A program made the translations under genes and the position numbers. Of a stretch of 64,000 nucleotides of DNA, positions 52,457 to 61,751 are shown in pieces; positions within the stretch are counted from its first letter, which is position 1; each line of letters begins with the position of its first letter. The notes below the pieces were generated by a model. That model was not told the DNA's origin. It ran no database searches and saw only the letters and a program-made list of their open reading frames with translations. Location: NCBI GenBank assembly GCA_029959615.1, contig JASCOD010000005.1:1-64000 (forward strand). Reading direction: 5' to 3'. The stretch comes from Flavobacteriaceae bacterium PS02338. GTDB lineage: Bacteria; Bacteroidota; Bacteroidia; Sphingobacteriales; Sphingobacteriaceae.

Positions 52457-52740
52457 TGTATACGTTAGACTATACCAATAAATTCCTCAAAGATTTAAAG
52501 CTTATCAAAAAGCGTTCTATCAAAGACTTTGTACTTGTTGCAGAATTTATAGAACATGAATTAGCTATCAAGGGCGCAGCAGGCCTAGATAAAAAATATA
52601 AAACACATAAACTCTCTGGAAATTACACAGACAATTGGGAGTGCCATATAAAACGAGATTTGCTTATTATATGGATAGAGATAACCTCTGACAATAAAAT
52701 TAGTCTCATCCGTTTAGGCACCCACTCCGACCTTTTCTAA
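52456..52740 (+). CDS. YafQ family type II toxin (mRNA interferase)
   Basis: A 94-residue RelE-superfamily toxin. YTNKFLKDLKLIKKRSIKDF gives the N-terminal helices, then YKTHKLSGNYTDNWECHIKRD and IRLGTHSDLF. Three histidines, the H-x3-D and the final H-S-D-L-F match the YafQ catalytic positions. YafQ cleaves mRNA on the ribosome. It is coupled to the antitoxin by a one-base overlap. Confidence 0.85.
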   Translation: MYTLDYTNKFLKDLKLIKKRSIKDFVLVAEFIEHELAIKGAAGLDKKYKTHKLSGNYTDNWECHIKRDLLIIWIEITSDNKISLIRLGTHSDLF

Positions 52741-52761
52741 TTTCGATTAGCATAATAAAAA

Positions 52762-52794
52762 GAAAAAGCTAAGTAATTTTAACTTAGCCTTTCT
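52762..52794. terminator. Hairpin between convergent toxin and hydrolase genes
   Basis: GCTAAGT (52768-52774) pairs with ACTTAGC (52782-52788) around a short AT-rich loop. An A-run lies on the left and a T/C run on the right, so it could end transcription in both directions. The stem is short. Confidence 0.5.
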
Positions 52795-52805
52795 AAAACT
52801 GATTC

Positions 52806-53717
52806 CTACAAATTAGCATTCAAATATGCCAATAGCTCTATAAATACCAATTGTAAGCTTACTGCCGAAGAAAAGCTATGGTCTGCACCTGGAATTTGTA
52901 CGAACTTGTTAGGCACCCCAACTTCAACCTCATTGAGCTTTGCAGTAAACCTGTCAAAAGTTGCTCGATCTTGTTTTGGAAAACCTAAAACCACATTATT
53001 TTGAGGGAAGATGGTTAAGGTTGGAATTTTCTGATTTGCATTAGCTACATACACAGGACTGATTGCCTTATAATATTGCTCATTAGCCAAATTTACTTCG
53101 TAACCTGTAAGACGGTAACCAAATTCTAGAACTTGAGCTGGTAAAACGGAAGCAAAATTTGGAATATCTGTAAAGGTTTGGTCTAAGGCTCCCGCTAGGT
53201 TCGCTACTACTTTTACCTTACCTGTGTTCTTATTGCCATAACTATACAACAAACCTAAAGTTGCACCTGCACTATGACCTACAACCGCAATCTTACTTTT
53301 ACTCACTTTCCATTCGTCAGCATGGGTTAGCGTATAATCAATAGCCAAACTTACGTCATCAACTTGGTTAAGAACCGACACTGCACTTTGTTTGCGTGTC
53401 TCTAAATTGCTGCCATCTACCAAACGATAATTGATATTTACCACCGCATAATTCCTCTTCACCAATTCTGCTACGATTGGAGTATATTCGCTTTTATCGC
53501 CACCAAAAAAATTACCTCCATGTACAAATACAATCACTTTAGTTTCTGTGTTTCTGTTGGCGGGCAAATAGACATCCATATTTTGCAGATTGTTAGTCCC
53601 ATAGCTAACATCTAGCATAATTTTAGCTTCAAGTGATTGTTCCTTATTAGATTTTTTACAGGATGTAATTAATACTGATAAAATTACAACACATACACTT
53701 TGCAGTAGAATTTTCAT
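52806..53717 (-). CDS. Alpha/beta-hydrolase lipoprotein (esterase-like)
   Basis: A 303-residue lipoprotein (lipobox ITSC, Cys20) of the alpha/beta-hydrolase fold. The oxyanion motif HGGNFFGG follows KVIVFV. The nucleophile Ser149 sits in VGHSAGATLG, and the catalytic His is likely in IPGADHSFSSAV. It resembles bacterial carboxylesterase/lipase family proteins (BD-FAE-like). The substrate is unknown, and it is presumably at the outer membrane or periplasm. A small hairpin (53742-53760) lies between this gene and kbl upstream. Confidence 0.85.
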   Translation of the reverse strand: MKILLQSVCVVILSVLITSCKKSNKEQSLEAKIMLDVSYGTNNLQNMDVYLPANRNTETKVIVFVHGGNFFGGDKSEYTPIVAELVKRNYAVVNINYRLVDGSNLETRKQSAVSVLNQVDDVSLAIDYTLTHADEWKVSKSKIAVVGHSAGATLGLLYSYGNKNTGKVKVVANLAGALDQTFTDIPNFASVLPAQVLEFGYRLTGYEVNLANEQYYKAISPVYVANANQKIPTLTIFPQNNVVLGFPKQDRATFDRFTAKLNEVEVGVPNKFVQIPGADHSFSSAVSLQLVFIELLAYLNANL

Positions 53718-53741
53718 CTTTTTCCTTTTTATTCAGGTCGG

Positions 53742-53760
53742 CTGGGATTCGTGATCCCAG
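53742..53760. repeat. 7-bp hairpin between kbl and the hydrolase gene
   Basis: CTGGGAT (53742-53748) pairs with ATCCCAG (53754-53760) with a five-base loop. There is no T-run in the leftward direction, so it is a weak terminator or a repeat fragment. Confidence 0.4.
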
Positions 53761-53771
53761 TCAACGTAAAA

Positions 53772-54962
53772 TTATTTAATCACACCCAATTCTTTACCTA
53801 CCTTGGTAAAAGCAGCGATAGCTTCATCTAAGTGATGTTGCTCATGAGCTGCTGAAAGCTGTACTCTAATACGAGCTTTACCTTGTGCCACAACTGGATA
53901 GAAAAACCCAATCACATATATACCTTCTTCGAGCATTTTAGCAGCAAATTCTTGGGCTACTTTCGCATCATATAACATTACCGGAACAATTGGATGGAAA
54001 CCTGGTTTGATATCAAAACCAGCTTCGGTCATTTTATCACGGAAGTATTTAGTGTTATACTCCAACTTATCACGCAATTCGGTAGTTTCGCTCAACATAT
54101 CTAGTACTGCAACAGAAGCACCCGCAATTGATGGCGCTAAAGTATTAGAGAACAAATATGGACGCGAACGTTGACGCAGCATATCTACAATTTCCTTACG
54201 ACCCGAAGTAAATCCACCAGAAGCACCTCCTAATGCCTTGCCCAAAGTACCTGTAATGATATCGATACGCCCCATCACATCGAAATGCTCGTGAGTTCCT
54301 CTTCCTGTTTTTCCAATAAAACCAGAACAGTGCGATTCGTCAATCATTACCAAAGCTTCGTACTTATCTGCTAAATCACAGATTTTATCCAAAGGCGCAA
54401 CAGAACCATCCATAGAAAAAGCACCATCAGTTACAATCATTCTATGGCGACAATTTTTGGCAGCAATCAATTGCTTTTCCAAATCTTCCATGTCGCAGTT
54501 TTTGTAACGGAAACGCTGTGCCTTACATAAACGTACACCATCAATAATTGAGGCATGGTTTAGTTCATCAGAAATAATAGCGTCTTCTGCTCCCAACAAA
54601 GGTTCAAACACACCGCCATTTGCATCAAAAGCAGCTGCATATAAAATGGTATCTTCCGTACCTAAAAACTCAGAAATTTTAGCTTCCAATTCTTTATGAA
54701 TATCCTGAGTTCCGCAAATGAAACGAACTGACGACATCCCATAGCCATATTGATCAATTGCATTTTTCGCTGCCTCAATCACCTTCGGATGTGAAGACAA
54801 ACCTAAATAGTTGTTGGCACAGAAGTTAACTACTTCATCACCTGTGCTCACTTTAATATCAGCACCCTGAGGAGTAGTAATAATTCTTTCGCGTTTATAT
54901 AAGCCAGCCTGCTCAATTTCAGCAAGTTCTTTTTGTAAAACTGGTTGTAGGGTTTTATACAT
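53772..54962 (-). CDS. kbl: Glycine C-acetyltransferase (2-amino-3-ketobutyrate CoA ligase)
   Basis: Kbl cleaves 2-amino-3-ketobutyrate with CoA to glycine and acetyl-CoA in threonine breakdown. It is a PLP enzyme of the alpha-oxoamine synthase family, 396 residues. [59 protein letters not shown] and the PLP lysine Lys242 in [13 protein letters not shown] are visible. The threonine dehydrogenase gene is not in the window. A TATATTTG box (54988-54995) lies 25 bases before the ATG. Confidence 0.95.
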   Translation of the reverse strand: MYKTLQPVLQKELAEIEQAGLYKRERIITTPQGADIKVSTGDEVVNFCANNYLGLSSHPKVIEAAKNAIDQYGYGMSSVRFICGTQDIHKELEAKISEFLGTEDTILYAAAFDANGGVFEPLLGAEDAIISDELNHASIIDGVRLCKAQRFRYKNCDMEDLEKQLIAAKNCRHRMIVTDGAFSMDGSVAPLDKICDLADKYEALVMIDESHCSGFIGKTGRGTHEHFDVMGRIDIITGTLGKALGGASGGFTSGRKEIVDMLRQRSRPYLFSNTLAPSIAGASVAVLDMLSETTELRDKLEYNTKYFRDKMTEAGFDIKPGFHPIVPVMLYDAKVAQEFAAKMLEEGIYVIGFFYPVVAQGKARIRVQLSAAHEQHHLDEAIAAFTKVGKELGVIK

Positions 54963-55059
54963 AATCTTATTTTAATAGATTTTGGAACAAATATACTACT
55001 TTGGTTGTTTGCAACCTTAATGATAAAAGCTTCGTCTTTGAGTTATAAAAGATTAACCT

Positions 55060-57519
55060 ATGAGAACCACTAAATTACTCTTAACGCTAATTAGCCTAAT
55101 TACAATATCATTAACCGCATTTTGTCAGCAATTTGAAGTCAAAGGAAAAATTACTGATACCGATGGACAACCTATCCCCTTTGTATCCGTTTTTATAAAA
55201 GGTACTACCAAAGGGGTATCTGCAAATGTTGATGGTTTTTATAATCTTAAGGTTGATCGTGGCTTAGTTACGTTAACTTATACTGTTGTCGGTTATAAAT
55301 CTACAAATCAAACTGTCGACGTATTTGATAACGTTACTGTTAATAAAACGCTACAGCAAGAGCATTATACGTTAAATAGCGTTGTGATTAGAGCCAATGG
55401 CGAAGACCCCGCCTATAAAATTGTAAAAAATGCAATCAAAAACAGAAAGGCATATTTAGAAGAAATATTTGCTTACAACAGTGACGTATATATTAAAGGA
55501 GTACAAAAATTAGTTGGTGCACCTAAAAAATTCTTTGGCAGAGACATTCAAAAAACGCTAAACCTAGATACCAACCGAAATGGCATTTTGTACCTGTCAG
55601 AATCGCAATCGAAGTTTTCTTACATGAAGCCGGATCGAATTAAAGAAGAAATGATTTCTTCTAAAATAGCTGGCAGAAACAATGCTTTTAGTTTTAACAA
55701 GGCATCTGATATGCGTATCAACTTCTATGAAAATTTACTGTTGGCGAACACGGGCCTAAGCGCTAGAAGCTTCGTATCTCCCATTGCTGACAATGCCATG
55801 TTTTACTATAAATACAAGTTACTGGGCAAAAGTGAAGAAAACGGACTGACCATCAACAAAATTGAAATTATACCCAAAAGAAAGAATGATCCCGCTTTTA
55901 GGGGCGTAATTTACATTGCCGATAATACCTGGCGCTTAATGGGTACCGATGTGATTTTAACCAAAGATGCTGGCGTTAATTTAATCGACACCTTAAACAT
56001 CGCGCAGCATTTTATTAAGGTAGACAAATACTACATGCCTGGCAACCTAAAATTCCAGTTTAACGGCAATGTGTTTGGGTTTAAATTTGAAGGGTATTTT
56101 ATTAGTTTTTATAGCAATTACGATATTAACCCTAAATTTGAAAAAGGTTATTTCACTCCAGAAATATTGAAAATTACCAAAGCGGTAAATAAAAAAGACT
56201 CAGCGTATTGGGCAAACAACCGACCGATTCCGCTAACAGACGAGGAACGCAAAGACTACGTCAAAAAAGACAGCATTGCCCTGCGCATGCAGAGTAAACC
56301 CTACCTAGATTCGCTTGAAAAAGCCAATAACAACTTTACGGTGGGCAAAATGATTGTAACCAGCTATGCAATTAACGATAGGTACCATAAGCGTAGCTAT
56401 ACTTTCGACCCCTTAATTCAATCTGCTTTTTACAACACAGTAGAAGGCTTTGCTGTAAAATATGGTGTTACCTATAGAAAAAGATATGAAGATAATAGAT
56501 ACGTAACCATTCGTCCGGAAGCGAGATATGGTTTTAAAAATGAAATTTTCACTGCAAAATTGAGCAGTTATTATTATTACGATGCCACAAAAAGAGCTGG
56601 TGTAGGTGTAAGTTTTGGAAATGAAATAGCCGATTTAAACAATTACGGCACTATGAATTTGTTGTCTAACTCTATCAATACTTTGTTGTTCGAAAGAAAC
56701 TTCCCTAAATTTTACAAAAAGGATTTTGTGAGCATCAACACGCAACGAGAATTGGCTACAGGCCTACAAGTTTACGTATCTTTAGATTACACAAAAAACC
56801 ATGCGCTCACCAATACTACGCTTTACAAATTCAGGGATTATGATGACAGGGCGTTCACGTCCAACAACCCATTGAACCCAACTGACGATACTCCAGCTTT
56901 CTCGACCTATCAATCAACCTCAGTTACCGCCAGCTTAACTTATACCATTCGGCAAAAATATATGACCAGACCAGATGCAAAAATCTATACTGAATCAAAA
57001 TATCCTCGCTTAAGTTTAAGGTATAAAAAAGGATTCGATGGACTTTTAGGCGGCGATACAGACTATGATTTAATTACTTTTGAAGCTTTTCAGGAAAGGA
57101 TTGGCTTAGGCCTATTCGGCTACACTTCTTTTGTGGTTGGTGCTGGAAAGTTCTTGAATAATAATAAACTTTTCTATCCAGAATTTAAACATTTCAGAGG
57201 TAACAACGCCATGTTCTTCCCTCCCAACCTCAGAAAATTTAGATTTTTGGATTTTTACCAATACAGTACCGACGAACATTACTTCGAAGCGCATTTAGAA
57301 CATAACTTCTCAGGTTTTATCCTTAATAAAATTCCAATTTTGAGAAAATTAAAATTAGAAGAGGTCGTTGGTTTCAATTATCTAAGTCAGCCGCAAAAGA
57401 AAAACTACACAGAGTATTACTTTGGTATTCAGCGCTTAGTGTTTGGTATCAGTTATGGTTTCGCATTTGACAATGGTAAAAAAGTTAACCAAGGCTTTAG
57501 ATTCGCTTATAATTTCTAA
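55060..57519 (+). CDS. DUF5686 outer-membrane protein with carboxypeptidase-like domain, copy 1
   Basis: An 819-residue exported protein: signal peptide (about 1-22), carboxypeptidase-regulatory-like domain (about 24-110, FEVKGKITDTDGQPIPFVSV), the DUF5686 core (KKFFGRDIQ, MISSKIAGRNNAFSFNKASD, NKIEIIPKRKNDPAFRGVIY), and a C-terminal barrel-like region rich in aromatic strands, ending GFRFAYNF. The family is predicted to sit in the outer membrane, and its function is not established. A paralog of identical length lies directly downstream. Confidence 0.85.
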   Translation: MRTTKLLLTLISLITISLTAFCQQFEVKGKITDTDGQPIPFVSVFIKGTTKGVSANVDGFYNLKVDRGLVTLTYTVVGYKSTNQTVDVFDNVTVNKTLQQEHYTLNSVVIRANGEDPAYKIVKNAIKNRKAYLEEIFAYNSDVYIKGVQKLVGAPKKFFGRDIQKTLNLDTNRNGILYLSESQSKFSYMKPDRIKEEMISSKIAGRNNAFSFNKASDMRINFYENLLLANTGLSARSFVSPIADNAMFYYKYKLLGKSEENGLTINKIEIIPKRKNDPAFRGVIYIADNTWRLMGTDVILTKDAGVNLIDTLNIAQHFIKVDKYYMPGNLKFQFNGNVFGFKFEGYFISFYSNYDINPKFEKGYFTPEILKITKAVNKKDSAYWANNRPIPLTDEERKDYVKKDSIALRMQSKPYLDSLEKANNNFTVGKMIVTSYAINDRYHKRSYTFDPLIQSAFYNTVEGFAVKYGVTYRKRYEDNRYVTIRPEARYGFKNEIFTAKLSSYYYYDATKRAGVGVSFGNEIADLNNYGTMNLLSNSINTLLFERNFPKFYKKDFVSINTQRELATGLQVYVSLDYTKNHALTNTTLYKFRDYDDRAFTSNNPLNPTDDTPAFSTYQSTSVTASLTYTIRQKYMTRPDAKIYTESKYPRLSLRYKKGFDGLLGGDTDYDLITFEAFQERIGLGLFGYTSFVVGAGKFLNNNKLFYPEFKHFRGNNAMFFPPNLRKFRFLDFYQYSTDEHYFEAHLEHNFSGFILNKIPILRKLKLEEVVGFNYLSQPQKKNYTEYYFGIQRLVFGISYGFAFDNGKKVNQGFRFAYNF

Positions 57520-57604
57520 TGTTAAATCTTAGAATAATATTCACATAACAAAAGCTTTTTACTACTTTAACGTTATTAACTAACTAAAAAGTCCAGTTGT
57601 TTTA

Positions 57605-60064
57605 ATGATATGCTACCTCCGGTATTGTTTATTGGTATTATTTTGCTTTAAATCATGGGGAGCATCGGCGCAGCAATTTCTACTCACTGGCAAGATAACA
57701 GAAGTAAAAGGCTCGTCAGTTCCATTTGCGTCTGTTTATGTAAGTACTACTACTCAAGGTACCTCCTCCAATATAGATGGTCAGTATAAACTAAGTCTAC
57801 CAGCCGGAAAAATAGAATTATTATTTACCGCAGTTGGCTACGATGACAGGAAAATAACGGTGCTAATGAAGGAAAACACCACGCTAGATATCGTGTTAGC
57901 TCCTAAAATTTTCACTCTTAACGATGTGATTATCAGAACTTCCACAGAAAATAGGGCAAACGAGATCATTAAAAAGGTAATAGAAAAGCGTAAAACCTAT
58001 TTAAATGAAATAGATGCATTCTCTTGTGAGGTATACACCAAAGCGATGCAAAAGTTACTAAATGCTCCCAAAAAATTCTTTGGTAGAGATGTAGCAGCTA
58101 TCTTAGATCTGGATAGCAATAGACAAGGAGTAATTTATCTTTCAGAAACGGAATCAAAGCTAGATTTTAAACAACGAGATAAAATAAGAGAGGTAATGAT
58201 TTCCTCTAAAATTGCCGGCGACGATAATGGCTTTAGTTTTAACAAGGCTTCTGACCTTAGCGTCAATTTTTACAATAACGTATTATTTGAAGATAAACTT
58301 TGCGTGAGGGGCTTTGTATCACCTGTGTCAGATAATGCTTTTGCTTATTATAAATATAAATTTTTGGGCAACAGCGAAGAAGATGGGAAAATAATTAGTA
58401 AAATACAGGTAATACCTAAACGCAAGAATTTACCAGCCTTTTCGGGCACAATCTATATTGTTAACGACAGCTGGCGAATAAATGCATTGAATCTTTTTGT
58501 AACCAAAGAAAACGGAATAGAATTAATAGATACCTTAACCGTTCAACAAAAATTGATTGAGGTCGGTGATGTTTATGTTCCTCAATCTATACAATTTAGT
58601 ATTGCCGGCAAGTTATTTGGGTTTAAATTTTCGGGGTATGTAATGGGTGTTTACAAAAACTACAACGTAAAGCCAACCTTCAATAATAACTTTTTCACCA
58701 ATGAGATTTTAAAGATAGAAAGATCATCAAATAAAAAAGATCCATTTTATTGGGAGAAAAATCGCTCTGTACCTCTTACTTTGGAAGAACGAGAGAACTA
58801 TCGAAGAAAGGACAGCGTTACTGCATTAAAAGCTTCTCAAAAATATTTAGATTCCGTAGATCAAGTGAAGAACAGATTTAACCCAAGACAGATTTTGGTT
58901 ACGCCATATGTTCATTATCGGAGCTACAATAGAAAAAGTGTAACCTACGATCCTGTTGCAACTAGTATATTTTATAATACCATAGAAGGTTTAGCGTTAA
59001 AATATGCAGTAAACTGGCGACAGGGATTTGAAGATGGCAGATTTTATACCATTAAGCCCGAGATTCGTTATGGATTTGCGAATGACCGTTTTAATGCAAA
59101 CATCAAATCTAAATATCTTTTTGATGCTGCCAGAAATGGTGCTATTGCCATTGGTTTTGGCTCCGAAGTAGCTAATTTGAACTCGAACCAACAGACGAAT
59201 CTGCTTCAAAACACCATCAACACCTTAGTTTTCGGAAAAAATATTGCCAAATTTTATGAGCGCAGGTTCTTTAACATAGAAGCTTCTAGAGAATTTGCGC
59301 CGAGTTTTGAAGTTAAGGTTAGTGCAGATTACGCACGTAGAAATGCCCTAACAAATAGCAACTTCACTAATTTTAGAAATAATCCAAACTTTACGTCAAA
59401 TGATCCATTTGCACCTAATGACGAAACAGGTTTACTATTTCCGAAACATAAAGCATTGGTAGTAAGCGGTACCTTGGCTTATACCGTCGCACAAAAATAT
59501 ATTACACGTCCAGATGGTAGATTTTACATAGAAAGCGATTATCCTCGCATCGAATTTAACTACAAACGAGGGATTAAAGGTGTATTCGGTTCATCAGTAG
59601 ATTACGATTTTATATCTGTAGAAATTTACCAAAAGAAACTGCACTTTGGAATGTTTGGTAAATCTTCCATATTAGTTGGCGCAGGAAAATTTCTCACTAC
59701 GAAAAGCTTAAATTATCCAGATTGGAAACACTTTAGAGCCAACCAGTCGATTGTTTTTGATTCGGATGAGCGAAATTTCCAATTTTTAGACTTTTACATT
59801 TTCAATACCACCAAACAATATTTTGAAGCACACTTTCAGCACAATTTTGGTTCTTTCTTCCTCAGTAAAATCCCATTACTTAGAAAACTAAAGCTCGAAG
59901 AAATTATCGGTAGTGCCTACTTATCATCTCCCGAGAAGCGAAATTATAACGAGTTTTATTTTGGTGTAAAACGACTGAATTTTAGGGTCCATTACGGTTA
60001 TGCCTACGATACTGACGTACTGATCAAAAAAGGGTTTAAGTTCTCTTATGGATTTAATTTATAG
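57605..60064 (+). CDS. DUF5686 outer-membrane protein with carboxypeptidase-like domain, copy 2
   Basis: A tandem paralog of the preceding gene, also 819 residues and of the same architecture: signal peptide about 1-22, carboxypeptidase-like domain (FLLTGKITEVKGSSVPFASV), DUF5686 core (KKFFGRDVA, MISSKIAGDDNGFSFNKASD, ISKIQVIPKRKNLPAFSGTIY), and barrel ending KGFKFSYGFNL. In the core I estimate that somewhat over half the residues are identical to copy 1. The 85-bp gap has no strong promoter, so co-transcription is possible. Both copies look intact, which argues for distinct or dose-related roles. Confidence 0.85.
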   Translation: MICYLRYCLLVLFCFKSWGASAQQFLLTGKITEVKGSSVPFASVYVSTTTQGTSSNIDGQYKLSLPAGKIELLFTAVGYDDRKITVLMKENTTLDIVLAPKIFTLNDVIIRTSTENRANEIIKKVIEKRKTYLNEIDAFSCEVYTKAMQKLLNAPKKFFGRDVAAILDLDSNRQGVIYLSETESKLDFKQRDKIREVMISSKIAGDDNGFSFNKASDLSVNFYNNVLFEDKLCVRGFVSPVSDNAFAYYKYKFLGNSEEDGKIISKIQVIPKRKNLPAFSGTIYIVNDSWRINALNLFVTKENGIELIDTLTVQQKLIEVGDVYVPQSIQFSIAGKLFGFKFSGYVMGVYKNYNVKPTFNNNFFTNEILKIERSSNKKDPFYWEKNRSVPLTLEERENYRRKDSVTALKASQKYLDSVDQVKNRFNPRQILVTPYVHYRSYNRKSVTYDPVATSIFYNTIEGLALKYAVNWRQGFEDGRFYTIKPEIRYGFANDRFNANIKSKYLFDAARNGAIAIGFGSEVANLNSNQQTNLLQNTINTLVFGKNIAKFYERRFFNIEASREFAPSFEVKVSADYARRNALTNSNFTNFRNNPNFTSNDPFAPNDETGLLFPKHKALVVSGTLAYTVAQKYITRPDGRFYIESDYPRIEFNYKRGIKGVFGSSVDYDFISVEIYQKKLHFGMFGKSSILVGAGKFLTTKSLNYPDWKHFRANQSIVFDSDERNFQFLDFYIFNTTKQYFEAHFQHNFGSFFLSKIPLLRKLKLEEIIGSAYLSSPEKRNYNEFYFGVKRLNFRVHYGYAYDTDVLIKKGFKFSYGFNL

Positions 60065-60069
60065 TTTTT

Positions 60070-60183
60070 TTTAGCCACAGATACACCAAATTTAATTAGC
60101 CTATTCGATATCAAATAGATAGATTTTTAGAAATCTTGTCAAACAACACATTTATTTTCTTTATCTGTGCATCTGTGGCTAAA
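60070..60183. repeat. Inverted repeat with TTTAGCCACAGAT ends
   Basis: TTTAGCCACAGAT (60070-60082) is perfectly complementary to ATCTGTGGCTAAA (60171-60183), enclosing 88 bp. The ends recall the hairpin at 2691-2735. The interior has no ORF. It may act as a terminator after copy 2. Confidence 0.65.
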
Positions 60184-60203
60184 ATATTCTGACGAAAATC
60201 ATC

Positions 60204-60233
60204 TTGTTAGCAAAGAAATTAGCTTTATCTTTG
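60204..60233 (+). promoter_or_regulatory. trhO promoter (TTG-N19-TATCTTTG)
   Basis: TTG (60204-60206), a 19-base spacer and TATCTTTG (60226-60233), a perfect match. The ATG at 60271 leaves a leader of about 30 bases, in contrast to the bamD case. Confidence 0.75.
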
Positions 60234-60270
60234 CAACGTTAAACGCCGTTTGCAACGGTATCAATGAATT

Positions 60271-61203
60271 ATGACATACAATACCCTACTTTATTATTGC
60301 TATTCTCCAATAGCAGATGCAGAACAATTTGCTGCTGATCATTTAAAATTTTGCAAATCTTTAGGTTTAGTTGGCCGTATTATCGTAGCCGATGAGGGTT
60401 TAAATGGCACTATATCTGGAACTGCTGAAGCTTGTAAAGCTTACATGGATCACATTCACGCAGATGAGCGTTTTGCAAAAACAGAGTTCAAGATTGACGA
60501 GGTTGAAGAACCGTCATTTATCAAAATGCATTGCCGTTACAAAGCGGAGATCGTACACTCTGGCTTACGTGATACAAGTATTATCGATCCAAATAAACAA
60601 ACTGGTAAGCACTTAGAACCTGTCGAGTTTAGGGAAATGTTGGATCAAGAAGATGTAATTGTATTGGATGTAAGGTCTAACTACGAGCACAACCTTGGTA
60701 AATTCAAGAATGCCATCACTTTAGACATTGAAAATTTCAGAGATTTTCCTGAACAAATTGAAGCCCTAGCACAATACAAAGACAAAAAAGTACTCACTTA
60801 CTGTACTGGCGGTATCAAATGTGAGAAGGCTTCTGCCCTATTATTACACCACGGCTTCAACGACGTTTACCAACTGCATGGTGGTATCATTAAATATGGT
60901 AAAGAAGCTGGCGGCAAAGATTTTGAAGGCAAATGCTACGTTTTCGATAATCGCATCGCTGTTGATGTCAATTCTGTAAATCCTAGTGTTGCCAGCAAGT
61001 GCTTAAATTGTGGCACTACCACATCTAAAATGATCAACTGCGCAAATCCTGAATGCAACGAGCATTTTACTCAGTGTGATACCTGTGGCGAAGAATTACA
61101 AGGTTGTTGTTCGGTCGGATGTACTACTCATCCTCGCAAGCGCCCATATGATGGCACTGGCTATTACGTAAAAGTTCCTCAGCAGGTAGCGGTGAAGGAT
61201 TGA
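60271..61203 (+). CDS. trhO: Oxygen-dependent tRNA uridine(34) hydroxylase TrhO
   Basis: A 310-residue rhodanese-domain protein of the YceA/TrhO family, which hydroxylates U34 of tRNAs using oxygen on the way to 5-methoxy- or carboxymethoxyuridine. The N-terminal domain (YYCYSPIADAEQFAADHLKF, VADEGLNGTISGT) precedes the rhodanese domain with Cys178 in TYCTGGIKCEKAS. The C-terminus has a Cys-rich zinc-finger-like block (KCLNCGTTTSKMINCANPEC, CDTCGEELQGCCSVGC). Length is usual for the family. It has its own promoter. Confidence 0.9.
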   Translation: MTYNTLLYYCYSPIADAEQFAADHLKFCKSLGLVGRIIVADEGLNGTISGTAEACKAYMDHIHADERFAKTEFKIDEVEEPSFIKMHCRYKAEIVHSGLRDTSIIDPNKQTGKHLEPVEFREMLDQEDVIVLDVRSNYEHNLGKFKNAITLDIENFRDFPEQIEALAQYKDKKVLTYCTGGIKCEKASALLLHHGFNDVYQLHGGIIKYGKEAGGKDFEGKCYVFDNRIAVDVNSVNPSVASKCLNCGTTTSKMINCANPECNEHFTQCDTCGEELQGCCSVGCTTHPRKRPYDGTGYYVKVPQQVAVKD

Positions 61204-61257
61204 TAGTTTTATAGTCAATAGTTCATGGTTAATATTTGCAGCGGTCCATTCCTAGAT

Positions 61258-61609
61258 TTATTTCAGGGAATTTTTTAAGGCATTGATCATCTTACAAAGC
61301 TGTTCATATTCCTTATACAAATATTCAAATTTCTCTACGGAAATGTAATTTCGGTTACGAGCCATGAACAAACAGCTCACCACCTCTAAACCAGATCTAA
61401 CAGAATAAGTTAAGAATCTAGAGAATTCTGCTTCGGATTGTCCGATGCAACCTTCAGCTATATTTATGTTAACTGAATAAGCAGCTCGTATGATCTGGGT
61501 TGCTAAACTAAAAAGCTCCGTTTGGGAACATTTTTGCAACGCCGTCTATTTCATCACTTAATGCCAACGAAATTTGCCATATTTTCAGTTCTTCAAACTT
61601 AAAAGCCAT
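61258..61609 (-). pseudogene. Frameshifted four-helix-bundle (23S rRNA intervening-sequence type) gene
   Basis: Two overlapping reading frames make one protein of the four-helix-bundle family named after the ORF in 23S rRNA intervening sequences. The first part (MAFKFEELKIWQISLALSDE, ending AKMFPN) stops at a TAG at 61508. The second part (ELFSLATQIIRAAYSVNINIAEGCIGQSEAEFSRFL, then RSGLEVVSCLF and KMINALKNSLK) is shifted by one base near 61520, as if one base was inserted or two lost. Upstream of the ATG (61609) a TAATTTAG box lies within 30 bp. The gene is therefore broken unless the sequence has an error. Confidence 0.8.
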
Positions 61610-61751
61610 AGGTAGTTTAGCTAAATTAACTATTAATTTCGTTAAAATTACTCGTACATACAATTTCCATTTACTAACTTTAAATTTTGCATAAGCCAAC
61701 TATGAAGTCTAAACTATCAACCATTGGCTATTTACTATCAATCGTCCGTCA

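Noticed and set aside
60084..60170. tRNA-like fold inside the TTTAGCCACAGAT inverted repeat
   Set aside because: No cloverleaf arms or TTCGA-type T-loop could be drawn; the interior is plain AT-rich DNA.
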